DNA from: an uncultured Alphaproteobacteria bacterium
GTDB lineage: Bacteria; Pseudomonadota; Alphaproteobacteria; Rhodobacterales; Rhodobacteraceae
NCBI GenBank assembly: GCA_902619165.1
Contig: CACNDI010000008.1
Span: forward strand, 21,369 to 85,368
Direction: 5' to 3'
Length of the DNA: 64,000 nucleotides
Part shown: in pieces, positions 37,942-46,129 of the stretch
Position numbering within the stretch: position 1 is the stretch's first letter
Layout: each line of letters opens with the position of its first letter
Position numbers and translations under genes: made by a program
Notes under the pieces: model-generated
Told to the model about the DNA's origin: nothing
Database searches by the model: none
Seen by the model: only the letters and a program-made list of their open reading frames with translations

Positions 37942-38931
37942 TCAAAAAGGCTTGCTTTTTATCCATTCAACAGTTTCACGCATTATTGTGGGGAAATCCC
38001 TTATCTTGATTCCAAGACTATCTCTTCGTTTAAAATCAAACTGTGTTGGTACTACGGGATCTTCTGACATCGGTTCGGGCATTCGCATGTCTGGAATTAA
38101 CTTCTGACACTCCTTATAAATGTCATTCCAATGAAAACTTTCCAAGACCCCAAAGTATCGACCAGAAGCTGAAGGGTTTTCGTATGCTGCTAAAAATAGC
38201 TTTGCTAAGTCTTTGAGGTGAATTAGTGAAGCAGAGTCATTTGGCACTTTTTGATGCCTCGGGGACCCTCCTTCGAGAACACTTTTAATCCATAGAAATG
38301 GATTGTGTTTTAAATGTTCTGGTAATACCGCAGGCCCATACAATCCAGTTGGCAAAAAAACCGACAGGCGCAAATTATTTTCATTACAAAATTTAAATGC
38401 TGCTTTCTCCATGTATGTTTTAGCAGCTGATGTATACTTTTTTGAATTACATTGCTCTTGCTCATCAGACCAATGATCTAGCTCATTTTTTATGGGAACT
38501 GGGGGAATGGGGTTTGTACTAGAAGTAGAGGAACAAATTAAGATATTCTTAACGTTATTTATTTTTGCTGTCTTAAGAATATTGAGGCACCCATCCACTG
38601 TGGGCTTGATGATTTCATTATAGCCTCTTTCATCATCAAGCTCTTTTGCGGGTGTCCCGTCAAAGCCTTTATATGTGGGTATAAGACAACAGATAATAGC
38701 TGCATCGGAATTAATGAGAGGATTATCTAATGAAGAAATATCCGCCATATCAGCCGAAAAAAATTTGGCATTATTTCCAGCAGGAAGGCTTTTTAATCTA
38801 GTGATTTTATCTTGTCTCTCGATATCTCTGAGTGTGCCATTAACATGATACCCTCTATCTAGTGCCTCTCTTAAAATACTTGAACCAACCAAACCGCTAG
38901 CTCCAAAAATAGTTAATAACTTTTTCTCCAT
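37942..38931 (-). CDS. NAD(P)-dependent epimerase/dehydratase (SDR, dihydroflavonol-reductase-like)
   Basis: About 329-residue extended short-chain dehydrogenase. The cofactor loop is G-A-S-G-L-V-G-S at about 9-16. Y-x-x-x-K catalysis is suggested by Y-T-S-A-A-K-T-Y-M-E-K-A near 165-176, and L-P-T-G-L-Y-G-P follows. Start placed at ATG 38931 (GAGG upstream) and not the TTG one codon earlier. Substrate unknown. Confidence 0.83.
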   Translation of the reverse strand: MEKKLLTIFGASGLVGSSILREALDRGYHVNGTLRDIERQDKITRLKSLPAGNNAKFFSADMADISSLDNPLINSDAAIICCLIPTYKGFDGTPAKELDDERGYNEIIKPTVDGCLNILKTAKINNVKNILICSSTSSTNPIPPVPIKNELDHWSDEQEQCNSKKYTSAAKTYMEKAAFKFCNENNLRLSVFLPTGLYGPAVLPEHLKHNPFLWIKSVLEGGSPRHQKVPNDSASLIHLKDLAKLFLAAYENPSASGRYFGVLESFHWNDIYKECQKLIPDMRMPEPMSEDPVVPTQFDFKRRDSLGIKIRDFPTIMRETVEWIKSKPF

Positions 38932-38983
38932 CAATTTACCTCTTAAAATTAAATTTTTGTGTTCCTTAGTTTCTTAAATCAGT

Positions 38984-40519
38984 TTAGTCCTTAAGAAAAA
39001 TTTCAGTTACGCCAATACCTGTTGCTTGATAGGCATCATATATTTCATCAGCTCCGGAAATTTTTAGCGTCTCGGGATTGCCTTGGGATCGTGTTGGCAC
39101 AATTATTTTTCCTTTGAAACCGTAGCGCCTTGCTTGCTGTGTAGACCAATTTTGGGCATGAAATTCTGGTAAAGCTAAGATAATGGCTTTTAATTTGCCA
39201 AATCTTAGCTTTGACCAAAACCCTGGATCCTCTGCATCAGCAAACGTAACCCTTTTCCCAAATTTTAACTGTTCCTTAACAAGATTAGTATCAGCATCAA
39301 ACCCCACGACTTTTACATTTTTCGCTGACAAATTATCAAAAATCGCACTACCTACTCTTCCCATCCCCAACACCATAACATCGGCTTCACCACATGTATG
39401 AGGTTGCTCATCTGGATGGTGTTGAGGTCTTTCAAAGTTAACTAAATACTTCTCAATAGACACAAAAATCTCATGCACTGAGTTATTCAATATAGCACCT
39501 AGAGCAAAGCTAAAGCATATAGTGCATATTAGAATGGAAAATGTCTCAGAATTTAAAAGGCCGCTTTGTTCCCAAGACGATATAAGTATCAATGAGAATT
39601 CTGAGTAAGTTGCTAACGAAATGACTATTAAAAAAGCTGTATATGCTCTTAGCTTAAATACCAACAGAAGGCCAAATAAAATAATTGATTTAATAAAAAT
39701 AAGGATTGTTATCAACAATGCACTTTGAACAATTTGTAAATTTAGATCTAAGCTCATTCCCAGCGAGAAGAAAAATGCTACCAATAAGATCTCTCTTATT
39801 GTCCATATTCTTTCCCCCAGCTGTTTGGCAGACTTATAGCTAGCCATTAACATACCTAGAGTAAGAGCGCCTATTTCTCCTGACAATCCGGCGTATTTAA
39901 AAAGAGCAGAGCCTAATAGCAAAGCAAGTAAGATTGTAGCAATAAGCTCTAATTCCTCACTTGGATTAAATTTCTCTAACAATATTTTTAGTATTGGAAT
40001 TGATAAGGGTAACGCAAGAAGGTAAAGAGTTGAAGGTGTCCATGATGTGTCATTTGTAAGTAACAGCACTATAAGCGCTAAGATATCTTGAAAAATTAAC
40101 AATGATATAGCCAGTCTGCCATGAAAAGTTGTTAGCTCATTTCGATTTTCAAGAGCCTTTGAAGCTATAATTGTACTGGAAAAGGTAAAGGCCACACAGA
40201 TGAGTAATTTGGTTTCTAGGCTTAAACCAAGATTTAGAAGTAGAAGAAAAATTAAAAAAACAGCAGAAGAGTGCATTAAGAATACCAAAAATAATGAGGT
40301 ATTAAGAAGTGATGATGGTTTGATCTTTAGACCTATTGAAAATAGGAGAAGCTCTACACCAATCTCAGATGGTAAGTCTAATAATGATTGTCCGCTTCCA
40401 TCATAAAGTGAGAATAAGTAACCCGATAAAATAAATCCCACTATTGTGGGGATATATATTAACCTACACAAATACCCAGCAAAAAGTGCACCCGCCATCC
40501 ATAACAGTATCGTTTCCAA
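38984..40519 (-). CDS. Cation:proton antiporter with TrkA-N domain (Kef-like)
   Basis: 511-residue inner-membrane protein. About twelve helices of the CPA2 exchanger fold span residues 1-370. A cytoplasmic TrkA-N/RCK Rossmann domain follows from about 385 (V-M-V-L-G-M-G-R-V-G-S-A-I-F, G-F-D-A-D). The exchanger core includes F-S-S-T-I-I-A-S-K-A-L. This architecture is that of KefB/KefC-type K+/H+ antiporters gated by nucleotide or glutathione adducts. It is shorter than KefC (about 620), lacking the C-terminal tail. TTG start after AGAGGG. Confidence 0.85.
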   Translation of the reverse strand: METILLWMAGALFAGYLCRLIYIPTIVGFILSGYLFSLYDGSGQSLLDLPSEIGVELLLFSIGLKIKPSSLLNTSLFLVFLMHSSAVFLIFLLLLNLGLSLETKLLICVAFTFSSTIIASKALENRNELTTFHGRLAISLLIFQDILALIVLLLTNDTSWTPSTLYLLALPLSIPILKILLEKFNPSEELELIATILLALLLGSALFKYAGLSGEIGALTLGMLMASYKSAKQLGERIWTIREILLVAFFFSLGMSLDLNLQIVQSALLITILIFIKSIILFGLLLVFKLRAYTAFLIVISLATYSEFSLILISSWEQSGLLNSETFSILICTICFSFALGAILNNSVHEIFVSIEKYLVNFERPQHHPDEQPHTCGEADVMVLGMGRVGSAIFDNLSAKNVKVVGFDADTNLVKEQLKFGKRVTFADAEDPGFWSKLRFGKLKAIILALPEFHAQNWSTQQARRYGFKGKIIVPTRSQGNPETLKISGADEIYDAYQATGIGVTEIFLKD

Positions 40520-40606
40520 GTTTCATCCCTCTATTATTATATAAAGAGTAGTTTTAAAAGATATTCAGTCAAATTGGTTCCTTGTATCATTTTGGTAATG
40601 TTCTTT

Positions 40607-41521
40607 TCACAATGATTTTTGGTTTTTGTGGCTCTTTAGCTTCAGGATGCCAGATGCCAAAAATACACCGATGGCTACCAGAAAAATGCCGACCATCTTA
40701 ATTACTGGCACAGTCTCATTTAAAAACATAATTCCTCCCAGCATTGCAAGTATTGGCGTTAACGCACCAAAGGCTCCCATCTCCGATGCTCCTATTAATC
40801 GAACCCCGTAATTGAAAAGAATGGTAGCTAAAATACCGATTATTAAACTTTGTATGACTATAGTCATGCCTATATCCAATGCAGATACATTGTTGAAGTT
40901 TACTCTTCCTGTGAGAAGTAGTATTGGAACTATAAATAGAGTGCCCCAAAACAAACCTATCAGAAGACCGTGAAGAGGAGTAAGCCCACTTTGCCGAAAA
41001 ATAACTGAATAGACAGCAAATAACCCAGATCCAATAAGAAAAAGAATATGGCCCCTCCAAACTCCTTCGTCAGAATCAAATAGAATTTGCCATAAACCAA
41101 CTAATAGCGCCCCAATAAGAATAACAAACAAGCCAGCTCGACGTATTTGGTCTAACTTTTCACCTAAAATCAAAAAAGCAGCTAATGCAGTCCAGAAAGG
41201 TAGCATGCCGGGAGCAAGCACACCACCGTCGGACGCTGGTGCAAACGATAGTCCACTTGAAACAATGTATGGGAAAATAGCACTAGCACCAATCATCAAC
41301 ATTCCAGCTTTTATCCAAGACAGACCTCTGGGGATCAAATCATATTTGATCATAAAAGGCGCCATGATCAAGGTACTCGGTACTAGTCTCAAAAATAAAA
41401 CCTCCTCAACAGTAAAGTTAGTGCTTACAGAAAATCTAGTAGCAACTATGAAAACAGCCCAAATAGAAACTGTCATTAAAGCAACGATAATTCCTAAATA
41501 TCGACGATCTAAATTAAGCAT
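40607..41521 (-). CDS. EamA-family (DMT) transporter 1
   Basis: 304-residue inner-membrane protein with ten helices in two EamA repeats (break near residue 150). Features include L-R-L-V-P-S at about 45-50 and a second-repeat G-A-L-T-P-I-L-A. Likely a metabolite exporter; substrate unknown. Minus strand, divergent from the GFA gene at 41636. Confidence 0.85.
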   Translation of the reverse strand: MLNLDRRYLGIIVALMTVSIWAVFIVATRFSVSTNFTVEEVLFLRLVPSTLIMAPFMIKYDLIPRGLSWIKAGMLMIGASAIFPYIVSSGLSFAPASDGGVLAPGMLPFWTALAAFLILGEKLDQIRRAGLFVILIGALLVGLWQILFDSDEGVWRGHILFLIGSGLFAVYSVIFRQSGLTPLHGLLIGLFWGTLFIVPILLLTGRVNFNNVSALDIGMTIVIQSLIIGILATILFNYGVRLIGASEMGAFGALTPILAMLGGIMFLNETVPVIKMVGIFLVAIGVFLASGILKLKSHKNQKSL

Positions 41522-41635
41522 GAGTTATTTCTATATGTATTCAATGAACTTTCTAGGTTTATTTTAAAAATTAGTTGCACTCTTATGGTTAAAGGCTACA
41601 TACTCGGAAGTATTTTAGGTTTAGAAAGGTGCTAA

Positions 41636-42052
41636 ATGAATATAGATGGGACATGTCTATGTGGACAAATTCAGTTTGAGGCGAATATTGACCCCGAAAC
41701 AACAACAATTTGTCACTGTACGGATTGTCAAATAAATTCTGGCACTGCATTTGGTTATGTCGTTGGTGCTGTTAATGATAGCTTCAATCTCTTAAAAGGA
41801 GAATTGAGCTTTTATATTAAATTAGCAGATAGTGGTGCAAAACGTGAGTTGGCATTTTGTGGAAAGTGTGGAACAAGAATTTATGCTAAACCTGAAAATG
41901 GAAAGTCAGGTTTTTTTGGGTTGAGAGTTGGGACGATTAGACAAAGAAAGAGCCTTCATCCTAAGAGGCAAGCGTGGAAAAAATCTTGCTTGGACTGGGC
42001 GCAAGGAATAAAAACGGATCAGACATTTGAGACACAGCCAAAACTAAACTAA
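41636..42052 (+). CDS. GFA-family (glutathione-dependent formaldehyde-activating-like) protein
   Basis: 138-residue zinc protein. Cys7-x-Cys9, Cys26-x-Cys28-x2-Cys31 (C-H-C-T-D-C) and F-C-G-K-C-G-T later bind two zinc ions in the family. GFA-family members are named after Gfa of Paracoccus, but formaldehyde activity is not general. AAAGG ribosome-binding site. Next gene (DUF1330) is 33 nt downstream on the same strand. Confidence 0.87.
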   Translation: MNIDGTCLCGQIQFEANIDPETTTICHCTDCQINSGTAFGYVVGAVNDSFNLLKGELSFYIKLADSGAKRELAFCGKCGTRIYAKPENGKSGFFGLRVGTIRQRKSLHPKRQAWKKSCLDWAQGIKTDQTFETQPKLN

Positions 42053-42085
42053 AATAAAGTTTATTGAGAGCATTGAGGTTGAACA

Positions 42086-42376
42086 ATGAAAAAAGGCTAT
42101 CTTATTGGACAAATCACAATTACAGATCCAAAAAAATATCAACAATACGCCTCCGAAACAGAAAAAATAATAAAAAGTTTTGGGGGTAGGTACCTAATAA
42201 GAGGTGGCGATCAATTTATTGCTGAAGGAACTCCACAGGGTAATCGTGATGTAGTAGTTGAATTTGATACGTTAGAAAAAGCAAGGCAATTCTATGAGTC
42301 AGAAGAGTACGCAAAAATAATTGATATTCGTAAAGAAAACTCAACAGGATATATTCTTTTGGTAGAGGGGTATTAA
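42086..42376 (+). CDS. DUF1330 family protein
   Basis: 96-residue dimeric alpha-beta-barrel protein. Y-L-I-G-Q-I-T-I-T-D-P, Y-x-x-Y, G-G-R-Y-L-I-R-G-G and V-V-V-E-F-D-T-L-E-K-A are the DUF1330 signature; such proteins are small and of unknown function. Probably in one operon with the GFA gene. Confidence 0.87.
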   Translation: MKKGYLIGQITITDPKKYQQYASETEKIIKSFGGRYLIRGGDQFIAEGTPQGNRDVVVEFDTLEKARQFYESEEYAKIIDIRKENSTGYILLVEGY

Positions 42377-42445
42377 TTTTAAATATGTTGCTAAATATTT
42401 TAAAATAGTCCATTAGTTGGACTAGTTTCCGTTTATAGCAACAAT

Positions 42446-43297
42446 ATGACCTCTTCATCAAAAAAAGGAATAATCACTCTGATTATAGCAACATTCTTTC
42501 TTGCATTGATGGATGGTATGTCGCGGTATATGGCCGAACTTTATGATGTATTAAACATCAATATGTTCCGATTTTGGCTAATCGGAAGTTTCGTGATTTT
42601 AGTCAGCTTAAGAGGACGGGGTGTTTTACCCTCAATTTTAAAGACAAAGCAACCAGTTGCGCAGATTTTTAGGGGCCTTTTATTTATTTCGTCCTTACTA
42701 ATGGCTATCTACTCATATACTCAAGTTGGATTAATAGTTACACACGCACTAATGGCAATTTTTCCTCTTTTAACAGTGCTGTTGTCTTGGCTATTTTTAG
42801 AAGAGGAAATTACAAGAATAAAAATAGTAGCAGTCGGGGTAGGGTTTTTAGGTGTAACTATTATTATTAATCCAATAAATCTTGAAATCGCTTTAGTATC
42901 TGCTTTACCTTTGATCTCTGCAGTTACCTTCGCAATTTATGCAGTACTTACAAGAAAGGTAGCGTCAACAGATAATACTGAAACCAGTTTTTTTTGGGTA
43001 TCTCTAGTTTCCGCAATTGCGATCACAATACCCAGCCCGCTATTTTATAAGCCGATACAATTATCTGATTTATACTTTCTAATTTTGTTGTGTACGTTTA
43101 GCCTAATAGGCCACTTTTTGCTTACCAATGCCTATCGCCATGCAGAGGCTAGTGTATTGCAACCATTTTCATATTTTCATCTTTTCTTTGCATCTATAGT
43201 AGGGATTATATTTTTCCAAGACCCTTTAACGATTTCAACTGTTGCTGGAGGTGGTCTTATTGTTTTTGGAGGAATTTTGATTTCCAGAAAAAGTTAA
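42446..43297 (+). CDS. EamA-family (DMT) transporter 2
   Basis: 283-residue ten-helix inner-membrane protein with two EamA repeats. R-F-W-L-I-G at about 33-38 and Y-R-H-A-E-A-S-V-L-Q-P-F in repeat two match the branch that includes riboflavin- and metabolite-exporters. Substrate unknown. Only distantly similar to the DMT protein at 40607. Confidence 0.83.
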   Translation: MTSSSKKGIITLIIATFFLALMDGMSRYMAELYDVLNINMFRFWLIGSFVILVSLRGRGVLPSILKTKQPVAQIFRGLLFISSLLMAIYSYTQVGLIVTHALMAIFPLLTVLLSWLFLEEEITRIKIVAVGVGFLGVTIIINPINLEIALVSALPLISAVTFAIYAVLTRKVASTDNTETSFFWVSLVSAIAITIPSPLFYKPIQLSDLYFLILLCTFSLIGHFLLTNAYRHAEASVLQPFSYFHLFFASIVGIIFFQDPLTISTVAGGGLIVFGGILISRKS

Positions 43298-43800
43298 AAG
43301 TGAATTGGGAAATATCTTCAAGGGATTTTAGTTTGTTTAATTTCATGTGTCTTGAAAAAATGAAATGCAATTTTAGCCTTGAAAAAGTAATTGAAAAAAA
43401 AATATAAAAATCTTTTACGTTGGACTGCAAAGATATGGGCCTACCTTTCAACCTTCAATATTACCAAGAAACCTTTTTTCCTGTGCTGCACAGTATAAAG
43501 ATACTGATGACAAACATATTTAGATATGGATGGATATTAGAGAAGATAAATTAGACGCCAATATATTACTAGCCGAGCAGTTGTCGTAGCCCCATCACTT
43601 CTTTAATTGTCCCTGAAATGTCTTTGGAATTTTTTAGTGACTCAGAGGATTCTGTTTGGGTAAATTCTAAACATTTTTAACTTTAGAAATCTTTTCCTTT
43701 TCACTCTAACTCATATAGATTATCTCCATAATCTGGTAAAAATGTCTTTTAGTTATTTAGATTTAAATAATTAATTTAAGCGGCAGAATTTTTTTATTTC
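43298..43800. other. Gene-free AT-rich stretch before the spermidine operon
   Basis: Roughly 500 bp between the EamA gene and the structured leader of the speD-like gene. I find no frame with coding character, no tRNA-Gln-type repeat and no clear terminator. It is rich in A/T runs. It may hold the promoter of the spermidine operon near its right end, or be an eroded module. Confidence 0.5.
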
Positions 43801-43823
43801 TTTTTTTTAAAAATTTTGTATAC

Positions 43824-44090
43824 ATGCGCTTACGCATTTGTCTCTAACCCCTGAAAATTTCAGATAATGGTTATGCAACGGCGTAAATGTTTTTAATTCG
43901 GGGCGGGCTTTGTTCGATGCTTTGTGCAAAAAGTCCCATCCGCCTAGTTTTGAGAGGGTTTGCGTTAGTAAAGAACGTTGTACGCCATAACTGGCGCTTT
44001 TGCCATTTGAGCATCAGACGTTTAAGCCTTTTATCGCGAGCTTTTTCTTTTTACCACATTGGCGTATGCCAATCATTAAAGGAGAAAGAA
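43824..44090 (+). promoter_or_regulatory. Candidate structured 5' leader RNA of the spermidine operon
   Basis: This stretch is more GC-rich than its surroundings and holds several complementary segments. ATGCG/CGCAT is at 43824-43837. GGCGTA (43880-43885) is complementary to TACGCC (43981-43986). GGCGG and CCGCC enclose 43902-43943. TGGC/GCCA is at 43992-44005. ATTGGC/GCCAAT (44058-44073) sits four bases before AAAGGAG (44078-44084) and the ATG at 44091. The long leader, and a hairpin next to the ribosome-binding site, suggest a cis-regulatory RNA sensing a polyamine or S-adenosylmethionine. I cannot assign it to a known riboswitch class by eye; the Rfam speF leader is one class to test. Confidence 0.5.
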
Positions 44091-44543
44091 ATGACGACAC
44101 AAAATGAAACTAATCCAGCTCGAGCACCATGGGGTCAGCATTTAGTATTAGACTTAAACGGGTGTCCCAATGAGTTACTAGCAGATAAAGAAAACATACT
44201 GGATTGGAATAAAGAGCTAGTACCGGCAATTGACATGGTAGCTTACGGCGAACCAATAATCGAGCATTTTGCCACGCATTCCCATGAGGCTGCAGGCTAC
44301 ACTTTACTGCAGATGATTGAAACTTCCAATATTGCTGCGCATTTTGCCGAAAATATTGGACAGGTGTATATTGATGTTTTCTCTTGTAAAGCATTTGACG
44401 TCGAATTAGCGCTTGGAATTTGTAAAAAATATTTTAAACCTACTCAAGCTAATATGCATAATATGGACAGGGGGTTTCACAAAGCAAATCAGGATAGTGT
44501 AAGAAATTTTACCAGCGAGGGGCGAAATGTGCGCGCGGCGTAA
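44091..44543 (+). CDS. Non-canonical SpeD-family pyruvoyl enzyme
   Basis: 150-residue homologue of S-adenosylmethionine decarboxylase. A pyruvoyl-precursor serine, Ser79, aligns with the cleavage serine. The proton-donor His84 (Ser+5) and Cys99 (Ser+20, V-F-S-C) have exactly the spacing of T. maritima SpeD Ser63/His68/Cys83. The strongly conserved E-S-H at the cleavage point is replaced by T-S-N (I-E-T-S-N-I-A-A-H), and the later T-W-P-E is F-A-E. So it retains cleavage and catalytic residues but not the usual substrate-side motif. It may decarboxylate AdoMet, ornithine, arginine or another amino acid, or modulate SpeD. ATG with AAAGGAG ribosome-binding site; first gene of the operon with speE (overlap 17 nt) and canonical speD. 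Confidence 0.8.
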   Translation: MTTQNETNPARAPWGQHLVLDLNGCPNELLADKENILDWNKELVPAIDMVAYGEPIIEHFATHSHEAAGYTLLQMIETSNIAAHFAENIGQVYIDVFSCKAFDVELALGICKKYFKPTQANMHNMDRGFHKANQDSVRNFTSEGRNVRAA

Positions 44544-45423
44544 TTTCATAGAAGATGTTGAAAGCATTTATACCCTTAAAGGAAGTAAGGCATTTCAGGG
44601 TTTTGAAATCAATAGAATCTTATTTGAGGGAAAAAGCGAATATCAAGATATTGCGATTTACGAGAATGATACACTTGGTCGTGTACTAGCCATTGATGGT
44701 ATAATTCAGATAACAGAGTGTGATGAATTCGTTTATCAAGAGATGATGACGCATGTACCCCTTTTTTCGCATGAAAAACCAGAGAATGTTCTTATTATTG
44801 GCGGCGGTGATGGTGGGATTTTACGCGAAGTTCTTCGCCACAGAGGCATAGAAAAAGTTGTTATGGCAGAAATTGATCAGATGGTGATTGATGCCTGTGT
44901 GGATTATATGCCTAGTGTTAATAATGGAGGTGAAGTTTACCAAGATACGAGAGCGCAACTAATCGTTGGTGATGCTTTTGCGTATGTAAAAGAAACAGAT
45001 TCAAAGTTCGATGCGGTTATAATTGACTCAACTGATCCTATAGGCCCAGGGGAGAAATTGTTCAGCCAAGAATTTTATAAAAACTTAGTTAAAATTCTTA
45101 AGGAAAATGCTGTGGTTTCGACCCAAGGCGGGGTCCCTCAATTCCAGCCAGGTGAGGTTGGAAGTAGTCTATCTTGCCTTGAGGAAGCAGGATTGAGCGC
45201 TAGTTGTTATATCGCTGCTATTCCAACGTATTATGGCGGATACATGACACTTGGGTTTGGAGTTCTCAATTCCACTTGGTCACTACCCCTTTTAGAAACA
45301 CTAAACAAACGTTTTAAAAGAGCATGTTTTAAAACTAGACATTACAGTCCAGAAATGCATTTGGCATCTTTCGTTCTTCCTCCATGGATCCAAGATGACA
45401 TAAATAAAAAATCCAAGAAATAG
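44527..45423 (+). CDS. speE: Spermidine synthase
   Basis: 298-residue aminopropyltransferase making spermidine from putrescine and decarboxylated S-adenosylmethionine. Cofactor loop I-G-G-G-D-G-G at about 91-97, acidic nucleoside contact A-E-I-D at about 114-117, and catalytic D-S-T-D-P-I-G-P at about 167-174. Start at ATG 44527 within the previous gene, six bases after GAGG. The canonical speD follows after 14 nt, supplying the aminopropyl donor. Confidence 0.95.
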   Translation: MCARRNFIEDVESIYTLKGSKAFQGFEINRILFEGKSEYQDIAIYENDTLGRVLAIDGIIQITECDEFVYQEMMTHVPLFSHEKPENVLIIGGGDGGILREVLRHRGIEKVVMAEIDQMVIDACVDYMPSVNNGGEVYQDTRAQLIVGDAFAYVKETDSKFDAVIIDSTDPIGPGEKLFSQEFYKNLVKILKENAVVSTQGGVPQFQPGEVGSSLSCLEEAGLSASCYIAAIPTYYGGYMTLGFGVLNSTWSLPLLETLNKRFKRACFKTRHYSPEMHLASFVLPPWIQDDINKKSKK

Positions 45424-45437
45424 GAGGGGCAGTAAAA

Positions 45438-45851
45438 ATGAACCATCTCGATAGCGATTATTTTGTAAGATGTTCAAAGACAGGAGATCAATTTGCAGGA
45501 AGGCACATACTTGCTGATTTTTGGGACGTGAAACGAATGGGTGACTTAGATTTTATAAAAGAAACAGTAGAAGAAAGTGCTCGAAAGGCTGGCGCGATGA
45601 TTCTGCATTCCTACTATCATCCTTTTGGTGAAGGAATGGGTGTAAGTGGTGTAACAGTTTTGTCTGAAAGTCACATAAGCATACATACTTGGCCGGAACG
45701 TAATTTTGCTTCACTTGATATTTTCATGTGTGGTAATTGTGATCCACAGGATGCATTGGACTATTTACAAGAGATTTTGAACCCTTCGTCAGTTGATCAA
45801 AGCCTGACCCGCAGAGGAGTGATCCCTGCAGTTGCGCGAATGTATAAGTAA
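45438..45851 (+). CDS. speD: S-adenosylmethionine decarboxylase proenzyme
   Basis: 137-residue class 1 pyruvoyl decarboxylase. Self-cleavage occurs between Glu77 and Ser78 in S-E-S-H-I-S-I-H-T-W-P-E. His83 and Cys98 are the processing/proton-donor residues. A strong AGGAGGGG ribosome-binding site precedes ATG 45438. It yields decarboxylated AdoMet for SpeE. The first, divergent SpeD-like gene of the same operon makes this a two-SpeD cluster. Confidence 0.94.
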   Translation: MNHLDSDYFVRCSKTGDQFAGRHILADFWDVKRMGDLDFIKETVEESARKAGAMILHSYYHPFGEGMGVSGVTVLSESHISIHTWPERNFASLDIFMCGNCDPQDALDYLQEILNPSSVDQSLTRRGVIPAVARMYK

Positions 45852-45917
45852 AATTTCGAAAAGGGAATAGTCCATGGTAAATATATACCAGAGCATCACT
45901 AATCACTTAGGGACAAA

Positions 45918-46076
45918 TGGCTTTGGTGGTAGGCTTCGAACCGATGGTAAACTGAATCAAAACCTGTGGATATTGTTATGAGGAGTTATAAGGATGCTTA
46001 TTATCCTTTAAAATAATTCATATCCTCCTCAAGCATCATATGCGTTACCAGGAAAAAGCACAAAAACTGTTGTTAA
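45918..46076 (-). repeat. tRNA-Gln 3'-fragment repeat with tail, copy 1 (most distal)
   Basis: The first 49 bp (45918-45966) match the last 49 nt of tRNA-Gln(UUG), CCA included, with about 9 differences. They are followed by a ~110-bp tail matching that of the other copies (T-GGATATTGTTATGAGGAG and CTGTTGTTAAAAG at the end). Reads 5' to 3' as tail then tRNA 3' end on the minus strand, as in an attR junction. The gap between speD and otsA contains nothing else. Confidence 0.85.
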
Positions 46077-46129
46077 AAGTATTTCAAAAAAATAACTTAA
46101 ACGGACCGAGTGCATTCATTTTTTTATAA

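Noticed and set aside
43480..43680. A possible short gene before the spermidine operon
   Set aside because: Only frames of under 25 codons, no initiation signal and no recognisable similarity.
43887..44090. N-terminal extension of the SpeD-like gene (68 more codons)
   Set aside because: The added sequence has no family similarity, covers the structured leader, and a good ribosome-binding site with ATG lies at 44078-44093.
44110..44394. Minus-strand frame opposite the SpeD-like gene, and similar shadows elsewhere
   Set aside because: Antisense frames without ribosome-binding sites or family similarity, overlapping well-supported genes.
44091..44543. The first SpeD-like protein as a plainly dead paralogue
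   Set aside because: Serine, histidine (+5) and cysteine (+20) are all retained with exact spacing, so loss of catalysis cannot be assumed.
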